Positions 25,386 to 35,813 are shown, counted from the first letter of the stretch. The stretch: DNA of 64,000 nt from Brevibacillus_H ginsengisoli (GCF_050113715.1 NZ_JBNJQR010000005.1:124001-188000); one strand, 5' to 3'. The notes: a model not told the origin generated them from the letters alone. A program made the numbers and translations.

Positions 25386-28300
25386 TTGAGGATATTATTT
25401 CGAAAATCATTAATTTTACTATTAATCACTTTATTTGTTTTTCAATCGATTTCACCTGCTTCAGCAAATTCTTCACCATTGAACCCATCTCTAACGGGGA
25501 ATTTTACTGGGGTAGCCTATGGTAATGGTAAATATGTGGTCGTGGGGAGTTCAACTAACCCCTATTACTCAACTGATGGAACAACATGGACTCAATCAAA
25601 TTCGCAATACTCTTTGAGTTCTGTCGCTTATACAAAAGATCATTTTACAGCTTTAGGAGGAGGAGGTACTTTTTTAACTTCATCAGATGGAGTAGCATGG
25701 ACCCCATCACCTTATTTTGCAACTGATAACACGGCTCTTAATTCAGTGTTATATGCAAATAATAAATATATTGTTGGTGGCGCCGCTGGATACATGTATG
25801 TATCAACGGATGAAGGAGCATCATGGACAAAAACAAAGCCAGCTAATGATACTATATATGGATTAATCTACGCCAATGGTAAATATGTAGCTGTCGGGGG
25901 AACGGGTACAATAATAACCTCATCAGATGGGGTTTCTTGGGATACTCAAACATCAACAACTCCTAACCATTTGTACGATATCATCTATGCTGATAATAAA
26001 TTTCATGCAGTTGGTAATAATGGAACGTATCTTACATCACCAGATGGAGTTAATTGGACATCCCAATCACAATTACTGCCACCAGGCTTAACTTCAATAA
26101 AACTATGGGACATGATTTATGCAAATGGTCGATATGTTATTGTTGGTAGTAGTGGAACTTTGCTTACTTCATCAGATGGAGTAAATTGGTCGAAAGAATC
26201 TACGGGTACAACAAATTTCTTAAAAGCTGTGACATATATAAATGGAAAGTACTACGTTTTTGGAGCAATTAACACAGCTTTCACTTATGTCCCATTGCCA
26301 GTCGCACCGACTATTACAAGCCAGTCGGGCAACAAGAGCATAACGGTAGGTCAGAATGCAACTTTTAGTGTGGCAGCAACAGGAGACGCCCCTTTGACCT
26401 ATCAGTGGAAAAAGGATGGAACGAATGTTGGTGACAGTGCAAGCATAAACGGAGCGACAACAGCGAGCCTGACGATTAGTAATGCTCAGGCAAGTGACGC
26501 AGGCAGTTATACGGTAGTTGTCACGAATGGAGCAGGAAATGTGACGTCCGATGCAGCTACGTTAACGGTGAATGCGGCATCCCCTGTGTATATAAGCTCG
26601 GTAGCCGTAACCATGACAGCACCGGCAGCAGGAGCAGCACCGCAGGATACGGCGGCAATCGAAGCAGCAACGTTAAACGCCGACTACACCGTTTCTAATG
26701 TAGTGTGGAATGAGGCATTGACAGCAGGAAATAAATTCAAGGCGGGAGAGGTATATACGGCCACCATCACCCTGACCTCCAAGAACGGCAAGGAGTTCCA
26801 GGCAGCCGCCTTTACACCGGCAGTGGCAGGTTCATCCTCGGTAGGAACAACAACCACCACCGGGACAGGGACAGGCAATACAGTAAGCTTTACCGTCACC
26901 TTCAGCGCAACAGCAGCGAAGTCGGTAACAGGTATATCGGTAAAGACGCAGCCAAACAAGCTGACCTATACAGCAGGAGAAGCCCTGGATATTTCAGGGT
27001 TGGTGGCAACTCTTGCATACAATGACGGTACAACGGCAGATGTTGCCCTAGCGGATTTTGTGACTAACAGCATTACAGCAAGCCCTGCAAATGGAACGAC
27101 GCTGTCAGTGGCCACTCATAATGGCAATCCAGTAACCCTTGCATCTAATGGAAAGCAGACCACAACGAGCAATTTGACGGTGAACGCCCCAGCCCCTGTG
27201 TATATAAGCTCGGCAGCCGTAACCATGACAGCACCGGCAGCAGGAGCAGCACCGCAGGATACGGCGGCAATCGAAGCAGCAACGTTAAACGTCGACTACA
27301 CCGTTTCTAATGTAGTGTGGAATGAGGCATTGACAGCAGGCAATAAATTCAAGGAGGGAGAGGTATATACGGCCACCATCACCCTGACCTCCAAGAACGA
27401 CAAGGAGTTCCAGGCAGCCGCCTTTACACCGGCAGTGGCAGGTTCATCCTCGGTAGGAACAACAACCACCACCGGGACAGGGACAGGCAATACAGTAAGC
27501 TTTACCGTCACCTTCAGTGCAACAGCAGCGAAGTCGGTAACAGGTATATCGGTAAAGACGCAGCCGAATAAGTTGACCTATACAGCAGGAGAAGCCCTGG
27601 ATCTTTCGGGGTTGGTGGCAACTCTTGCATACAATGACGGTACAACGGCAGATGTAGCTCTGGCAGACTTTGCGACTAACAGCATTACAGCAAGCCCTGC
27701 AAATGGAACGACGCTGTCAGTGGCCACTCATAATGGCAATCCAGTAACCCTTGCATCTAATGGAAAGCAGACCACAACGAGCAATTTGACGGTGAACGCA
27801 CTGGTGAACGCAGCAATACCAAGAATTGACTCACAGCCAACAGATCAAACAGTCAATGTAAGAGACAGTGCATCTTTGAGTGTTGTGGCAAGCGGAGGAG
27901 TATCGCTAACCTACCAGTGGTACAGCAACAGTATGGATAGCACCGTCGGGGGAACAGCGATCAGCGGAGCAACGAATGCAATGTATGAAGTGCCGACCAC
28001 AACTGAGGGAACGACATACTACTACTGCGTTGTGACCAACACCGATAGCAGTGCAACGGGCCAGAAAACGGCAACGGCCACAAGCAGTATAGCCAAGGTG
28101 ACGGTGAACGCTCTGACTACTACAGGAACATGGAAAAACATGACTTACGGTGGAGGATTTAATTCCCCAGATGGTGTAGTGGTAGACAGTTCCGGAAATG
28201 TGTATGTAGCTGATAGCAATAATAAAAAGATTAAAAAATTGATCAAAGATAGCAATAGCTGGACGGATATCACTGGCACGCAAATATTTAATTTCCCGCA

Positions 28301-31300
28301 TAGTTTAGCGGTAGACGGTTCTGGCAATGTGTATGTGGCTGATTGGGGTACAGGTAAGATTAGTGAGCTAAATCAAAACGACATTAGCTGGACGGACATC
28401 ACTTACGATGGAGGATTTAATTCCCCGACTGGTGTAGCGGTAGACAGTTCCGGCAATGTGTATGTGTTTGATGGTGGCAATAACAAGATTACAAAGCTGG
28501 ACAAAGGAAGCAATTCCTGGAAGGGCATCGTTGGTACGGACGAGTTTGCATTCCCTGGTGGTATCGCAGTAGACAGTTCCGGCAATCTGTATGCAGTGGA
28601 TACTGGATATTCCAAGATTAATAAACTGGACAAAGGTGACAGTAACTGGAAAGATATAACGGGTTCGGGAGCATTAAATGGCCCGAGTAATGTGATGGTA
28701 GATGGTTCCGGCAATGTGTATGTAACTGATTCAGGCAATAAAAAAGTTAAAAAACTGAACCAAGCAGACAATAGCTGGACGGATATCACTGACAATGAAG
28801 GATTTAGTTACCCAAGTGGAGTGGCAGTAGACAGTTCCGGAAATATATATGTGTCGGATAATAGTCAAAACAAAATAAAAATGAGAACGATGTCACCTCC
28901 AGCACCAGTTACGAATGCGGAAAAACCGAGCATTAGCAAGCAGCCAGCAGATCAGACGGTGAACGTAAACGACAGCAAACCGACGTTGAGTGTAGAGGCA
29001 AGTGTGAATGACGGAGGAACGCTGAGCCACCAGTGGTACAGCAACACATCAAACAGCACGAGCAACGGCACAAAGATCGACGGAGCAACGAGCGCAACGT
29101 ATGAGGCGCCAACGACAACTGAGGGAACCACCTACTACTATGTGGTGGTAACGAACACGAATGATAAAGCAACTGGTACTAAAACCGCAACGACAACAAG
29201 TAGCGCAGCCAAGGTAATAGTGAATGCGCTGGTGAATGCGGAAAAGCCGAGCATCAAGACACAGCCAGCAGATCAGACAGTGAGCGTGGGAAGTAATGCA
29301 CCCCTGAGTGTAGAGGCAAGCGTGAGCGATGGAGGAGAGCTGAGCTATCAGTGGTACAGCAATACAACAAATAGCACGAGTGGTGGCACGAAGATCGACG
29401 GAGCAACCACCGAAACGTATGCAGCGCCAACGTCAACTGAGGGAACCACCTACTACTATGTGATGGTAACGAACACAAATGATAAAGCAACTGGTACTAA
29501 AACCGCAACGACAACCAGCAGCGCAGCCAAGGTGACGGTGAATACACTGGTAAATGCGGAAAAGCCGAGCATCAAGACACAGCCAGTAGATCAGATAGTA
29601 AGCGTGGGAAGTAATGCGCCCCTGAGTGTAGAGGCAAGTGTGAGCGACGGAGGGACGCTAAGCTACCAGTGGTACAGCAACACAACAAATAGCACGAGCG
29701 ATGGCACGAAGATCGACGGAGCAACCACCGAAACGTATGCAGCGTCAACGTCAACTGAGGGAACCACCTACTACTATGTGGTGGTAACGAACACAAATGA
29801 TAAAGCAACTGGTACTAAAACCGCAACAACTACAAGCAGCGCAGCCAAAGTGACGGTGAATACACTGGTAAATGCGGAAAAGCCGAGCATCAAGACACAG
29901 CCAGTAGATCAGATAGTAAGCGTGGGAAGTAATGCGCCCCTGAGTGTAGAGGCAAGTGTGAGCGACGGAGGAACGCTGAGCTATCAGTGGTACAGCAATA
30001 CGACGAACAGTACCAGCGGCGGTAAAGAGATCAGCGGAGCAACGAACACAACCTTTGACGCACCGACAGATTTGGAAGGAACCACCTACTACTATGTCGT
30101 GGTAACGAATACGAATAACGTAGCAACAGGCCAGAAAACCGCAACGACAACAAGCAGCGCATCCAAGGTGACGGTGAATTCGTTGACCAACGCAGAAACC
30201 CCAACCGCAAGCCCAGCCGGAGGAGCGGTGACAGCAGGGACAAAGGTAACCCTGAGCACCAACACTCCAGGAGCGACAATCTATTACACGGCAGATGGAA
30301 CTACACCAACAAGTAGCGGTACTGTTTACACCAGTCCGATTACAGTAAACAGTGCCATGACGATCAAAGCAATTGCCATCAAAGACGGCATGACAGACAG
30401 TGCGGTAATGGTAGAAAAATATACAATCTCTGTACCAGAACCAGAAAACCTTACGATAACAAACGTTAATAATCCAAGCCCATTGACTGGACTTCCTAAC
30501 GGAACGGACAAATCCGCTAAAGCTCTGGGATTGCCGTCCCAAGTAACCGCCACGTTAAGTAACGGTAATGCGATCCAAGTCGATGTAAGCTGGGAAGTTT
30601 CCAGCAGCAATTACGATCCAACCAGCAAAGAGGCTCAGACGTTTACGGTTAACGGAACACTGGTCCATTTACCAGATGGCGTAAACAATACGCAAAACCT
30701 AACCACAAGCATCCGCGTCAATGTCAAAGCGGCTGATACTGTGACAAGGGATATCGTAGCCGTCACGAATCCTTCCGCAATCTCGAAAGTGCCAAACGGT
30801 ACAGCCAAAACCGCGTCAGCTCTGGGTCTGCCAGAGGAAGTGGCTGTCAGGTTAACCGATGGAAGTACCATATATGCAGCAATCAAATGGGATGTGGCAG
30901 GTTCTAGCTACGATCCGAACAATAAAGATGTACAGACATTCGATATTACGGGAAGTATACAATTGCCGGACGGAATCACCAACACTCAGAACCTGACCGT
31001 TAGCATCCAGGTGAGCGTAGAAGCGGCAAAAGAGGATACAAGAGACATCATCGAGGTCACTGAGCCTAAAGCCATCAAGGGAATAGAGAACGGCACAGCG
31101 AAAACTGCATCTGCACTTGGCCTTCCTGAATCTGTGGAAGTTACCCTAGATGATCAAAGTACCATTCATGTGAGCGTTAAATGGGATGTAGCTCATGCTG
31201 ACTATGATCCGACCGACTTAGACAAACAAGAGTTTACTATCGACGGGCAATTGGTCAAGCTCCCGAATGGGGTAACCAACAGCAATAACCTAGCAGTGAG

Positions 31301-32720
31301 TATCGATGTGACGGTGAATAAAGCGACACGTGATCGTGATAACGGAAAAGATGATCATAAGGGTGGGAATCACAATGGCGGTGGAGGAGGAACGAGCAAA
31401 CCGAGTGACCAAACCACCGATCAATCCATCCGACATGTAAAAGTGGAAGCGGGTACCGACAGCTCCTTGGTAGAGCAGGTGGAAATTGTCCGCAAGACCT
31501 CAGAAGAGGGGAAAAAGATTGACGAAGTAATCTTTGACTCGCAGAAAGCCAAGGAAATCTTGAAAAAAGCTGTTAAAAACAACAAAGACGTTGTCCGAAT
31601 CGTGATTGATGACCTGCCAAAAGATCCGGCGGACGAGGTGGCAGTACGCATACCGAAAAACTCAATGGATCTCATAAAAAAACAGAAGGTTTCCTTGGAG
31701 ATTAAGACAAACGATGCGATTATCACGATACCGAAGGAAGTATTAGCTGCAATTTCAGTAGAGGACCTGTATTTCCGAATAGTTCCGATTAAAAACGCGA
31801 AGGAAAAACAGACGGTAACGGAGCGTACTCTTCAAGCCCAAGAGGTACAAAAGCTGGCGGGAGGAAAGCCTGTACAGATTGTTGGTAAGCCGATGGTGAT
31901 CGAAACTAATTTTAGCCATCTCCCGACGAATGTCATGTTCCCACTGCAAGCGGATAGCTTGCCAACCAACCCACAAGCGTTGCAGACATTCCTATCATCA
32001 CTGTCTGTCTATGTGGAACATACAGATGGAGAGAAAGAGCTAAAGTCTGGCCTCATCCGCTATGATGATTCTGGCAAACCGATGGGCATTGAAATTGAGA
32101 TTAACAAGTTTAGTACGTTCACTATTGTTTCTTTCCAAGGAAAGCAAGGGAAGGCTGGACACGTTCCTTATGCAACTGGCTACCCGGATCAAACATTCCA
32201 GCCAAATCGTAAGGTAACAAGAGCAGAAATGGCATTAATGATCTCCAGATTAATTCCTGACTCCAAGCAAGAGACCAATGAAGTTCCTTTTACCGATGTG
32301 TATTCCTCACATTGGGCAGCCAATGCCATTATGAAGGTACAAGATGCCGGATTGATGAAGGGCAATGGTGATGGAATGTTTTATCCGGATTCTCCTGTAA
32401 CTCGTGCTGAAATGGCAACCATTATTGCCAAATGGAAACAGATTTCTCCTACAGGACAAGCTAATTTCACCGACACGAAGGGGAACTGGGCCGAAGTCAA
32501 TATTGCTGCTGTGAACGAGACAGGGTATATGAAAGGCTACCCTGACAATACCTTCCGTCCGAATCAAGCGCTGTCTCGAGCGGAAGCGATAACCTTGCTG
32601 AATCGACTTACACAGAGAAGTCCATTAACGAGTCTCACGGTACCTTCATGGACAGATGTTCCTGTTACGTATTGGGCATTCGGCGATATTGAAGCAGCTT
32701 GTGTTCAACCACAACAATAA
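25386..32720 (+). CDS. Giant S-layer-anchored surface protein with two beta-propellers and many Ig-like domains
   Basis: GAGAGGAG 8 bp before the TTG at 25386 gives 2444 residues and places the signal peptide (LILLLITLFVFQSISPASA) at the N-terminus; the upstream ATG at 25317 has no ribosome site. Order: YCF48/BNR-like propeller with five or more SSDGVxW repeats (about 35-302); Ig-like domain (306-397); two 204-residue near-identical modules (400-805); another Ig-like domain; six NHL repeats (912-1172), the count for a full propeller; four 106-residue Ig-like repeats (1177-1600). Then a chitobiase-C-type domain, three Big4-like domains, a Gly/Asn linker, an unnamed domain, and three SLH modules. 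The third SLH stops early after WAFGDIEAACVQPQQ. Probable role: adhesion or recognition at the S-layer. Confidence 0.85.
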   Translation: MRILFRKSLILLLITLFVFQSISPASANSSPLNPSLTGNFTGVAYGNGKYVVVGSSTNPYYSTDGTTWTQSNSQYSLSSVAYTKDHFTALGGGGTFLTSSDGVAWTPSPYFATDNTALNSVLYANNKYIVGGAAGYMYVSTDEGASWTKTKPANDTIYGLIYANGKYVAVGGTGTIITSSDGVSWDTQTSTTPNHLYDIIYADNKFHAVGNNGTYLTSPDGVNWTSQSQLLPPGLTSIKLWDMIYANGRYVIVGSSGTLLTSSDGVNWSKESTGTTNFLKAVTYINGKYYVFGAINTAFTYVPLPVAPTITSQSGNKSITVGQNATFSVAATGDAPLTYQWKKDGTNVGDSASINGATTASLTISNAQASDAGSYTVVVTNGAGNVTSDAATLTVNAASPVYISSVAVTMTAPAAGAAPQDTAAIEAATLNADYTVSNVVWNEALTAGNKFKAGEVYTATITLTSKNGKEFQAAAFTPAVAGSSSVGTTTTTGTGTGNTVSFTVTFSATAAKSVTGISVKTQPNKLTYTAGEALDISGLVATLAYNDGTTADVALADFVTNSITASPANGTTLSVATHNGNPVTLASNGKQTTTSNLTVNAPAPVYISSAAVTMTAPAAGAAPQDTAAIEAATLNVDYTVSNVVWNEALTAGNKFKEGEVYTATITLTSKNDKEFQAAAFTPAVAGSSSVGTTTTTGTGTGNTVSFTVTFSATAAKSVTGISVKTQPNKLTYTAGEALDLSGLVATLAYNDGTTADVALADFATNSITASPANGTTLSVATHNGNPVTLASNGKQTTTSNLTVNALVNAAIPRIDSQPTDQTVNVRDSASLSVVASGGVSLTYQWYSNSMDSTVGGTAISGATNAMYEVPTTTEGTTYYYCVVTNTDSSATGQKTATATSSIAKVTVNALTTTGTWKNMTYGGGFNSPDGVVVDSSGNVYVADSNNKKIKKLIKDSNSWTDITGTQIFNFPHSLAVDGSGNVYVADWGTGKISELNQNDISWTDITYDGGFNSPTGVAVDSSGNVYVFDGGNNKITKLDKGSNSWKGIVGTDEFAFPGGIAVDSSGNLYAVDTGYSKINKLDKGDSNWKDITGSGALNGPSNVMVDGSGNVYVTDSGNKKVKKLNQADNSWTDITDNEGFSYPSGVAVDSSGNIYVSDNSQNKIKMRTMSPPAPVTNAEKPSISKQPADQTVNVNDSKPTLSVEASVNDGGTLSHQWYSNTSNSTSNGTKIDGATSATYEAPTTTEGTTYYYVVVTNTNDKATGTKTATTTSSAAKVIVNALVNAEKPSIKTQPADQTVSVGSNAPLSVEASVSDGGELSYQWYSNTTNSTSGGTKIDGATTETYAAPTSTEGTTYYYVMVTNTNDKATGTKTATTTSSAAKVTVNTLVNAEKPSIKTQPVDQIVSVGSNAPLSVEASVSDGGTLSYQWYSNTTNSTSDGTKIDGATTETYAASTSTEGTTYYYVVVTNTNDKATGTKTATTTSSAAKVTVNTLVNAEKPSIKTQPVDQIVSVGSNAPLSVEASVSDGGTLSYQWYSNTTNSTSGGKEISGATNTTFDAPTDLEGTTYYYVVVTNTNNVATGQKTATTTSSASKVTVNSLTNAETPTASPAGGAVTAGTKVTLSTNTPGATIYYTADGTTPTSSGTVYTSPITVNSAMTIKAIAIKDGMTDSAVMVEKYTISVPEPENLTITNVNNPSPLTGLPNGTDKSAKALGLPSQVTATLSNGNAIQVDVSWEVSSSNYDPTSKEAQTFTVNGTLVHLPDGVNNTQNLTTSIRVNVKAADTVTRDIVAVTNPSAISKVPNGTAKTASALGLPEEVAVRLTDGSTIYAAIKWDVAGSSYDPNNKDVQTFDITGSIQLPDGITNTQNLTVSIQVSVEAAKEDTRDIIEVTEPKAIKGIENGTAKTASALGLPESVEVTLDDQSTIHVSVKWDVAHADYDPTDLDKQEFTIDGQLVKLPNGVTNSNNLAVSIDVTVNKATRDRDNGKDDHKGGNHNGGGGGTSKPSDQTTDQSIRHVKVEAGTDSSLVEQVEIVRKTSEEGKKIDEVIFDSQKAKEILKKAVKNNKDVVRIVIDDLPKDPADEVAVRIPKNSMDLIKKQKVSLEIKTNDAIITIPKEVLAAISVEDLYFRIVPIKNAKEKQTVTERTLQAQEVQKLAGGKPVQIVGKPMVIETNFSHLPTNVMFPLQADSLPTNPQALQTFLSSLSVYVEHTDGEKELKSGLIRYDDSGKPMGIEIEINKFSTFTIVSFQGKQGKAGHVPYATGYPDQTFQPNRKVTRAEMALMISRLIPDSKQETNEVPFTDVYSSHWAANAIMKVQDAGLMKGNGDGMFYPDSPVTRAEMATIIAKWKQISPTGQANFTDTKGNWAEVNIAAVNETGYMKGYPDNTFRPNQALSRAEAITLLNRLTQRSPLTSLTVPSWTDVPVTYWAFGDIEAACVQPQQ
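26583..27800 (+). repeat. Tandem duplication of a 612-bp (204-residue) module
   Basis: The unit starting with CCTGTGTATATAAGCTCGG at 26583 starts again at 27195, with very few differences over 600 bp, in frame. The near-identity, including silent positions, points to recent duplication or gene conversion inside the giant surface-protein gene. Confidence 0.85.
28914..30185 (+). repeat. Array of four Ig-like repeats, period 318-321 bp
   Basis: AATGCGGAAAA recurs at 28914, 29235, 29553 and 29871. The last three units have exact 318-bp spacing and high identity, while the first is three bases longer and more diverged. Each encodes 106-107 residues of the LSYQWYSNTTNST type. The pattern fits expansion by unequal recombination. 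Confidence 0.85.
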
Positions 32721-32736
32721 AATTTTGAATCTAAGA

Positions 32737-32780
32737 AACAGTCGTCACTGGCTATCCATGTGATGACTGTTTTTGTTTTA
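32737..32780 (+). terminator. Intrinsic terminator after the giant SLH gene
   Basis: AAACAGTCGTCAC and GTGATGACTGTTT pair around a 9-10 base loop, followed by TTGTTTT. Confidence 0.8.
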
Positions 32781-32931
32781 ACGGAAATTATTTTAATAAT
32801 CTCTTTACACGAAATTAATCGAAAGCCAAGATAACTTCACGTGTGGTTAATATTGCGATTATATAGTGTAAATGTACAAAACAACAAATAAACGCACAAA
32901 AACGCAAAATTGCAAATTGGAGGAGTATGAC

Positions 32932-34062
32932 GTGAAAAAGAAGATTGCTCTGAAGACAGTGATGGCAATGGGATTGTTGACTTTGGGTATTACAGGGTGT
33001 GGAGGACAAAATAGCGCTACTCCGAATACGGCATCAACTCCAGCAGCAAATACAACAGCGGATAACACACAAAAAGAACTGTCGCTCGACGAGATTACCA
33101 ATCTGGCGAAAAAAGAAGGACAAGTTGTGAGTGTGGGTATGCCAGACGGCTGGGCCGACTGGAAGGATACGTGGGGCGATTTGAATAAGAAATACGGGTT
33201 AACCCACACCGACACCGATATGTCAAGTTCCGAAGAGCTCGCCAAATTTGAAGCGGAGAAGGATAACCCAACAGCTGACATTGGAGATGTAGGCATGTCA
33301 TTCGGTCCTACAGCAGTTGAAAAAGGATTGACTCTCCCATACAAAACCACCCATTGGAATGACATTCCAGACTGGGCCAAAGACGACAAAGGAAATTGGT
33401 TGGTTTCTTATACGGGAACAATCGCTGTGCTCACAGACAAGAAGCTGGTCAAAAATCCTCCGAAGACTTGGGATGATCTCTTAAAAGGTAACTATAAAGT
33501 AGTGGTGGACGATGTGTCCAAATCCAATCAAGCTCAAATGACCGTTTTGGCTGCGGCAATGGCACACGGCGGTAATGAAGCGAATATCAAACCGGGGTTG
33601 GATTTCTTTGCTGAGCTGGCTAAGCAAGGAAGATTGCAATCAATGGACGTCAAACCAACCAACCTGGAAAAAGGCGAGGTTCCTGTCGCGCTTCTTTGGG
33701 ACTTTACAGCCTTAGGCTATCGCGACAAAATCGATCCAAATCGTTATGAAGTATCCATCTTAAAAGAAGGTAGTGCGATCGGCGGATATACAACCCTTAT
33801 CAACAAATATGCTCCACATCCTCACGCAGCAATGCTTGCCCGTGAGTACATTTTGAGCGATGAAGGTCAAATCAACCTTGCAAGAGGGTATGCGCGTCCG
33901 ATCCGTTCTGATGTGAAAATGCCTGAAGATGTTACCAAGAAAATGCTTCCTGCTGAAGAATATCAAAGCGCAAAACCAATCAAGGACTTCAAAGCATGGT
34001 CCGACACATCCAAGCAACTTCCAGAACTCTGGCAAGAACAAGTATTGGTCAACGTTAAATAG
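32932..34062 (+). CDS. ABC transporter substrate-binding lipoprotein (organophosphate/phosphonate-type operon)
   Basis: TTGGAGGAG upstream selects the GTG at 32932, giving 376 residues that begin MKKKIALKT and carry a lipobox (GITGC), so it is a membrane-anchored extracellular lipoprotein. The body resembles the iron/thiamine/phosphonate class of periplasmic-type binding proteins (TIAVLTDKKLVKNPPKTWDD, VALLWDFTALGY). It opens a seven-gene operon with an alkaline-phosphatase-superfamily enzyme, two permeases, an ATPase, a DeoR regulator and a HAD phosphatase. The ligand is probably a phosphorylated organic compound, inferred only from these neighbours. Confidence 0.85.
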   Translation: MKKKIALKTVMAMGLLTLGITGCGGQNSATPNTASTPAANTTADNTQKELSLDEITNLAKKEGQVVSVGMPDGWADWKDTWGDLNKKYGLTHTDTDMSSSEELAKFEAEKDNPTADIGDVGMSFGPTAVEKGLTLPYKTTHWNDIPDWAKDDKGNWLVSYTGTIAVLTDKKLVKNPPKTWDDLLKGNYKVVVDDVSKSNQAQMTVLAAAMAHGGNEANIKPGLDFFAELAKQGRLQSMDVKPTNLEKGEVPVALLWDFTALGYRDKIDPNRYEVSILKEGSAIGGYTTLINKYAPHPHAAMLAREYILSDEGQINLARGYARPIRSDVKMPEDVTKKMLPAEEYQSAKPIKDFKAWSDTSKQLPELWQEQVLVNVK

Positions 34063-34074
34063 GAGGAATTCAAC

Positions 34075-34893
34075 ATGAATAAAGTCATCATGGTCGTTAT
34101 TGACGGATTGCAATATCAGGTGGCTTCTTCCCAAATGGGGTATCTGAATCATCTGGTGGAACTGAACAAAGCGGCATCCTACAAGGTAAAGTCTGAGCTG
34201 CCAAGCATGTCCAGACCTCTGTATGAAGTGCTGTTGACAGGTACCCCTTCATCGGTAAATGGGATCACAAACAATGATACCTGCCGCCTGTCTCATCAAA
34301 AGAGCCTGTTTCATTTGACAAAAGAAAATGGAATGCGCAATGCCGCTACCGCCTTTTACTGGGTGAGCGAGCTGTACAACCGCGCTCCGTTTGACAAAAT
34401 TGAAGATCGTCAACAGTCGGATGAGAGCAAGGCCATTCAACACGGAACGTTTTACTATGATGATTTCTATCCGGATTCTCATCTGTTGTTGGATGCTGAA
34501 GTTTTACGCAGAAAACACGACCCTCACTTCCTCTATATCCATACCATGGGGGTTGATAATTTTGGCCATATTTATGGCTCCGATTCGAAGCAATACCGCA
34601 AAGCCGCGATTCATATGGACAGCTTTTTAGCCGAGTTGATCCCTGCATGGACGAAGGAAGGTTACCACATCGTCATCACGGCTGACCATGGGATGAATAC
34701 GGATGGAGCACATGGCGGCACCGGTAGTGATGAGCGAGATGTCCCTCTATTCATCATCGGTGATGGCGTGAAGCCGGGATATCATGAGCAGGTTGTACCG
34801 CAATTAGCGATGGCTCCAATGATTTGCCAATTGCTTGGAATCTCGCCGTCTGAAGCGATGATCGACTATGATTTTTCGGGAATGTTTGAATAA
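34075..34893 (+). CDS. Alkaline-phosphatase-superfamily phosphodiesterase/phosphonoacetate-hydrolase-like enzyme
   Basis: 272 residues with the metal-binding and nucleophile motifs of the nucleotide pyrophosphatase/phosphodiesterase branch: VVIDG (D10), PSMSRPLYEVLLTG (likely nucleophile S46), MGVDNFGH, TADHGM and GAHGG. There is no signal peptide, so it acts in the cytoplasm on a substrate brought in by the surrounding ABC transporter. Related cytoplasmic enzymes hydrolyse phosphodiesters or phosphonoacetate; sequence alone does not distinguish these. It starts 12 bp after the binding-protein gene and is followed by a perfect 10-bp hairpin before the permeases. Confidence 0.8.
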   Translation: MNKVIMVVIDGLQYQVASSQMGYLNHLVELNKAASYKVKSELPSMSRPLYEVLLTGTPSSVNGITNNDTCRLSHQKSLFHLTKENGMRNAATAFYWVSELYNRAPFDKIEDRQQSDESKAIQHGTFYYDDFYPDSHLLLDAEVLRRKHDPHFLYIHTMGVDNFGHIYGSDSKQYRKAAIHMDSFLAELIPAWTKEGYHIVITADHGMNTDGAHGGTGSDERDVPLFIIGDGVKPGYHEQVVPQLAMAPMICQLLGISPSEAMIDYDFSGMFE

Positions 34894-34907
34894 ATACGAA
34901 ACGAAAA

Positions 34908-34939
34908 GGAAGACCATTGCTTGATGGTGATGGTCTTCC
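34908..34939 (+). promoter_or_regulatory. Intra-operon hairpin between phosphodiesterase and permease genes
   Basis: GGAAGACCAT and ATGGTCTTCC form a perfect 10-bp stem with a 12-base loop and no T tract. It is more like an mRNA processing or stability element than a terminator, and may set the ratio of binding protein and enzyme to permease. Confidence 0.55.
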
Positions 34940-34964
34940 CTATTCAAAACCAGGAGTTGTCTAA

Positions 34965-35813
34965 ATGAAGCAGAAGAAAAAGTGGTTTGCATTGTTTGCG
35001 CTACTTCCCTTTGCCGTTCTGGTCATAGCGTTTGAAATCGTGCCGCTAATCGGTATGGTAATGGATAGTTTTCAATTTGATGGGGCACAAACCTACACGT
35101 TGCATCACTATGTATCCGCTCTGACGAATCCCTATTATTTTAAAGGAATGACCAATAGTTTGCTCATCTCCTTGTATTCCAGTCTGATTGGGATCGTGAT
35201 TGCGCTCTGTGCTTCTTATTCGATTACGCAAATGCCGAAAAAGATTCAAACGCTCATGATTACTTTCTCCAATATGACGTCCAACTTTTCCGGGATTCCT
35301 CTTGCGTTTGCGTATATCATTTTGCTTGGTACTAGCGGGGTGTTTACCTTGCTTGCCAAGGACTTAGGTTGGAATATCCTCTCTTCATTTGATTTATATA
35401 GTTGGAGTGGACTCGTCGTTGTGTATGTCTATTTCCAAGTTCCACTAGCCATCCTGTTGCTGTACCCTACGTATTCCGGTATTCACAAATCCTGGCGAGA
35501 ATCTGCTTCTCTGTTGGGGGCTTCTACTTTTCAATTTTGGAGATATATCGGATTGCCGGTGATTTTCCCAAGTGTTGTCGGGACGTTTAGTATCCTCTTT
35601 GCCAATGCCATGGGGGCGTATGCGACGGCGTACGCATTAATGGGCGGCACCTATAATATATTGCCGATACGCATCGGTGCTTTAGTAAGCGGAGATGTTG
35701 TAAGTCAGCCTCATTTAGGAAGTGCGCTTGCGGTCATCCTGGGCTTGATGATGATTGGGGCGATGTGGTTTAACGAACGCATGATGCGTCGGGTAAGGAG
35801 AGATTTGCGATGA
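34965..35813 (+). CDS. ABC transporter permease, first subunit
   Basis: 282 residues with six membrane helices and the EAA-type cytoplasmic loop WRESASLLGASTFQFWRYIGLP that docks on the ATPase. The type matches permeases of the spermidine/iron/thiamine/phosphonate importer group. The ribosome site CCAGGAGTTG precedes the ATG. Its stop overlaps the next permease start (ATGA), so the two permeases form a heterodimer in the same operon. Confidence 0.9.
   Translation: MKQKKKWFALFALLPFAVLVIAFEIVPLIGMVMDSFQFDGAQTYTLHHYVSALTNPYYFKGMTNSLLISLYSSLIGIVIALCASYSITQMPKKIQTLMITFSNMTSNFSGIPLAFAYIILLGTSGVFTLLAKDLGWNILSSFDLYSWSGLVVVYVYFQVPLAILLLYPTYSGIHKSWRESASLLGASTFQFWRYIGLPVIFPSVVGTFSILFANAMGAYATAYALMGGTYNILPIRIGALVSGDVVSQPHLGSALAVILGLMMIGAMWFNERMMRRVRRDLR

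Noticed and set aside
29751..30542. 263-residue minus-strand ORF inside the giant SLH gene
   Set aside because: It is an antisense shadow of the repetitive Thr/Ser-rich coding sequence, with low-complexity composition and no ribosome site.
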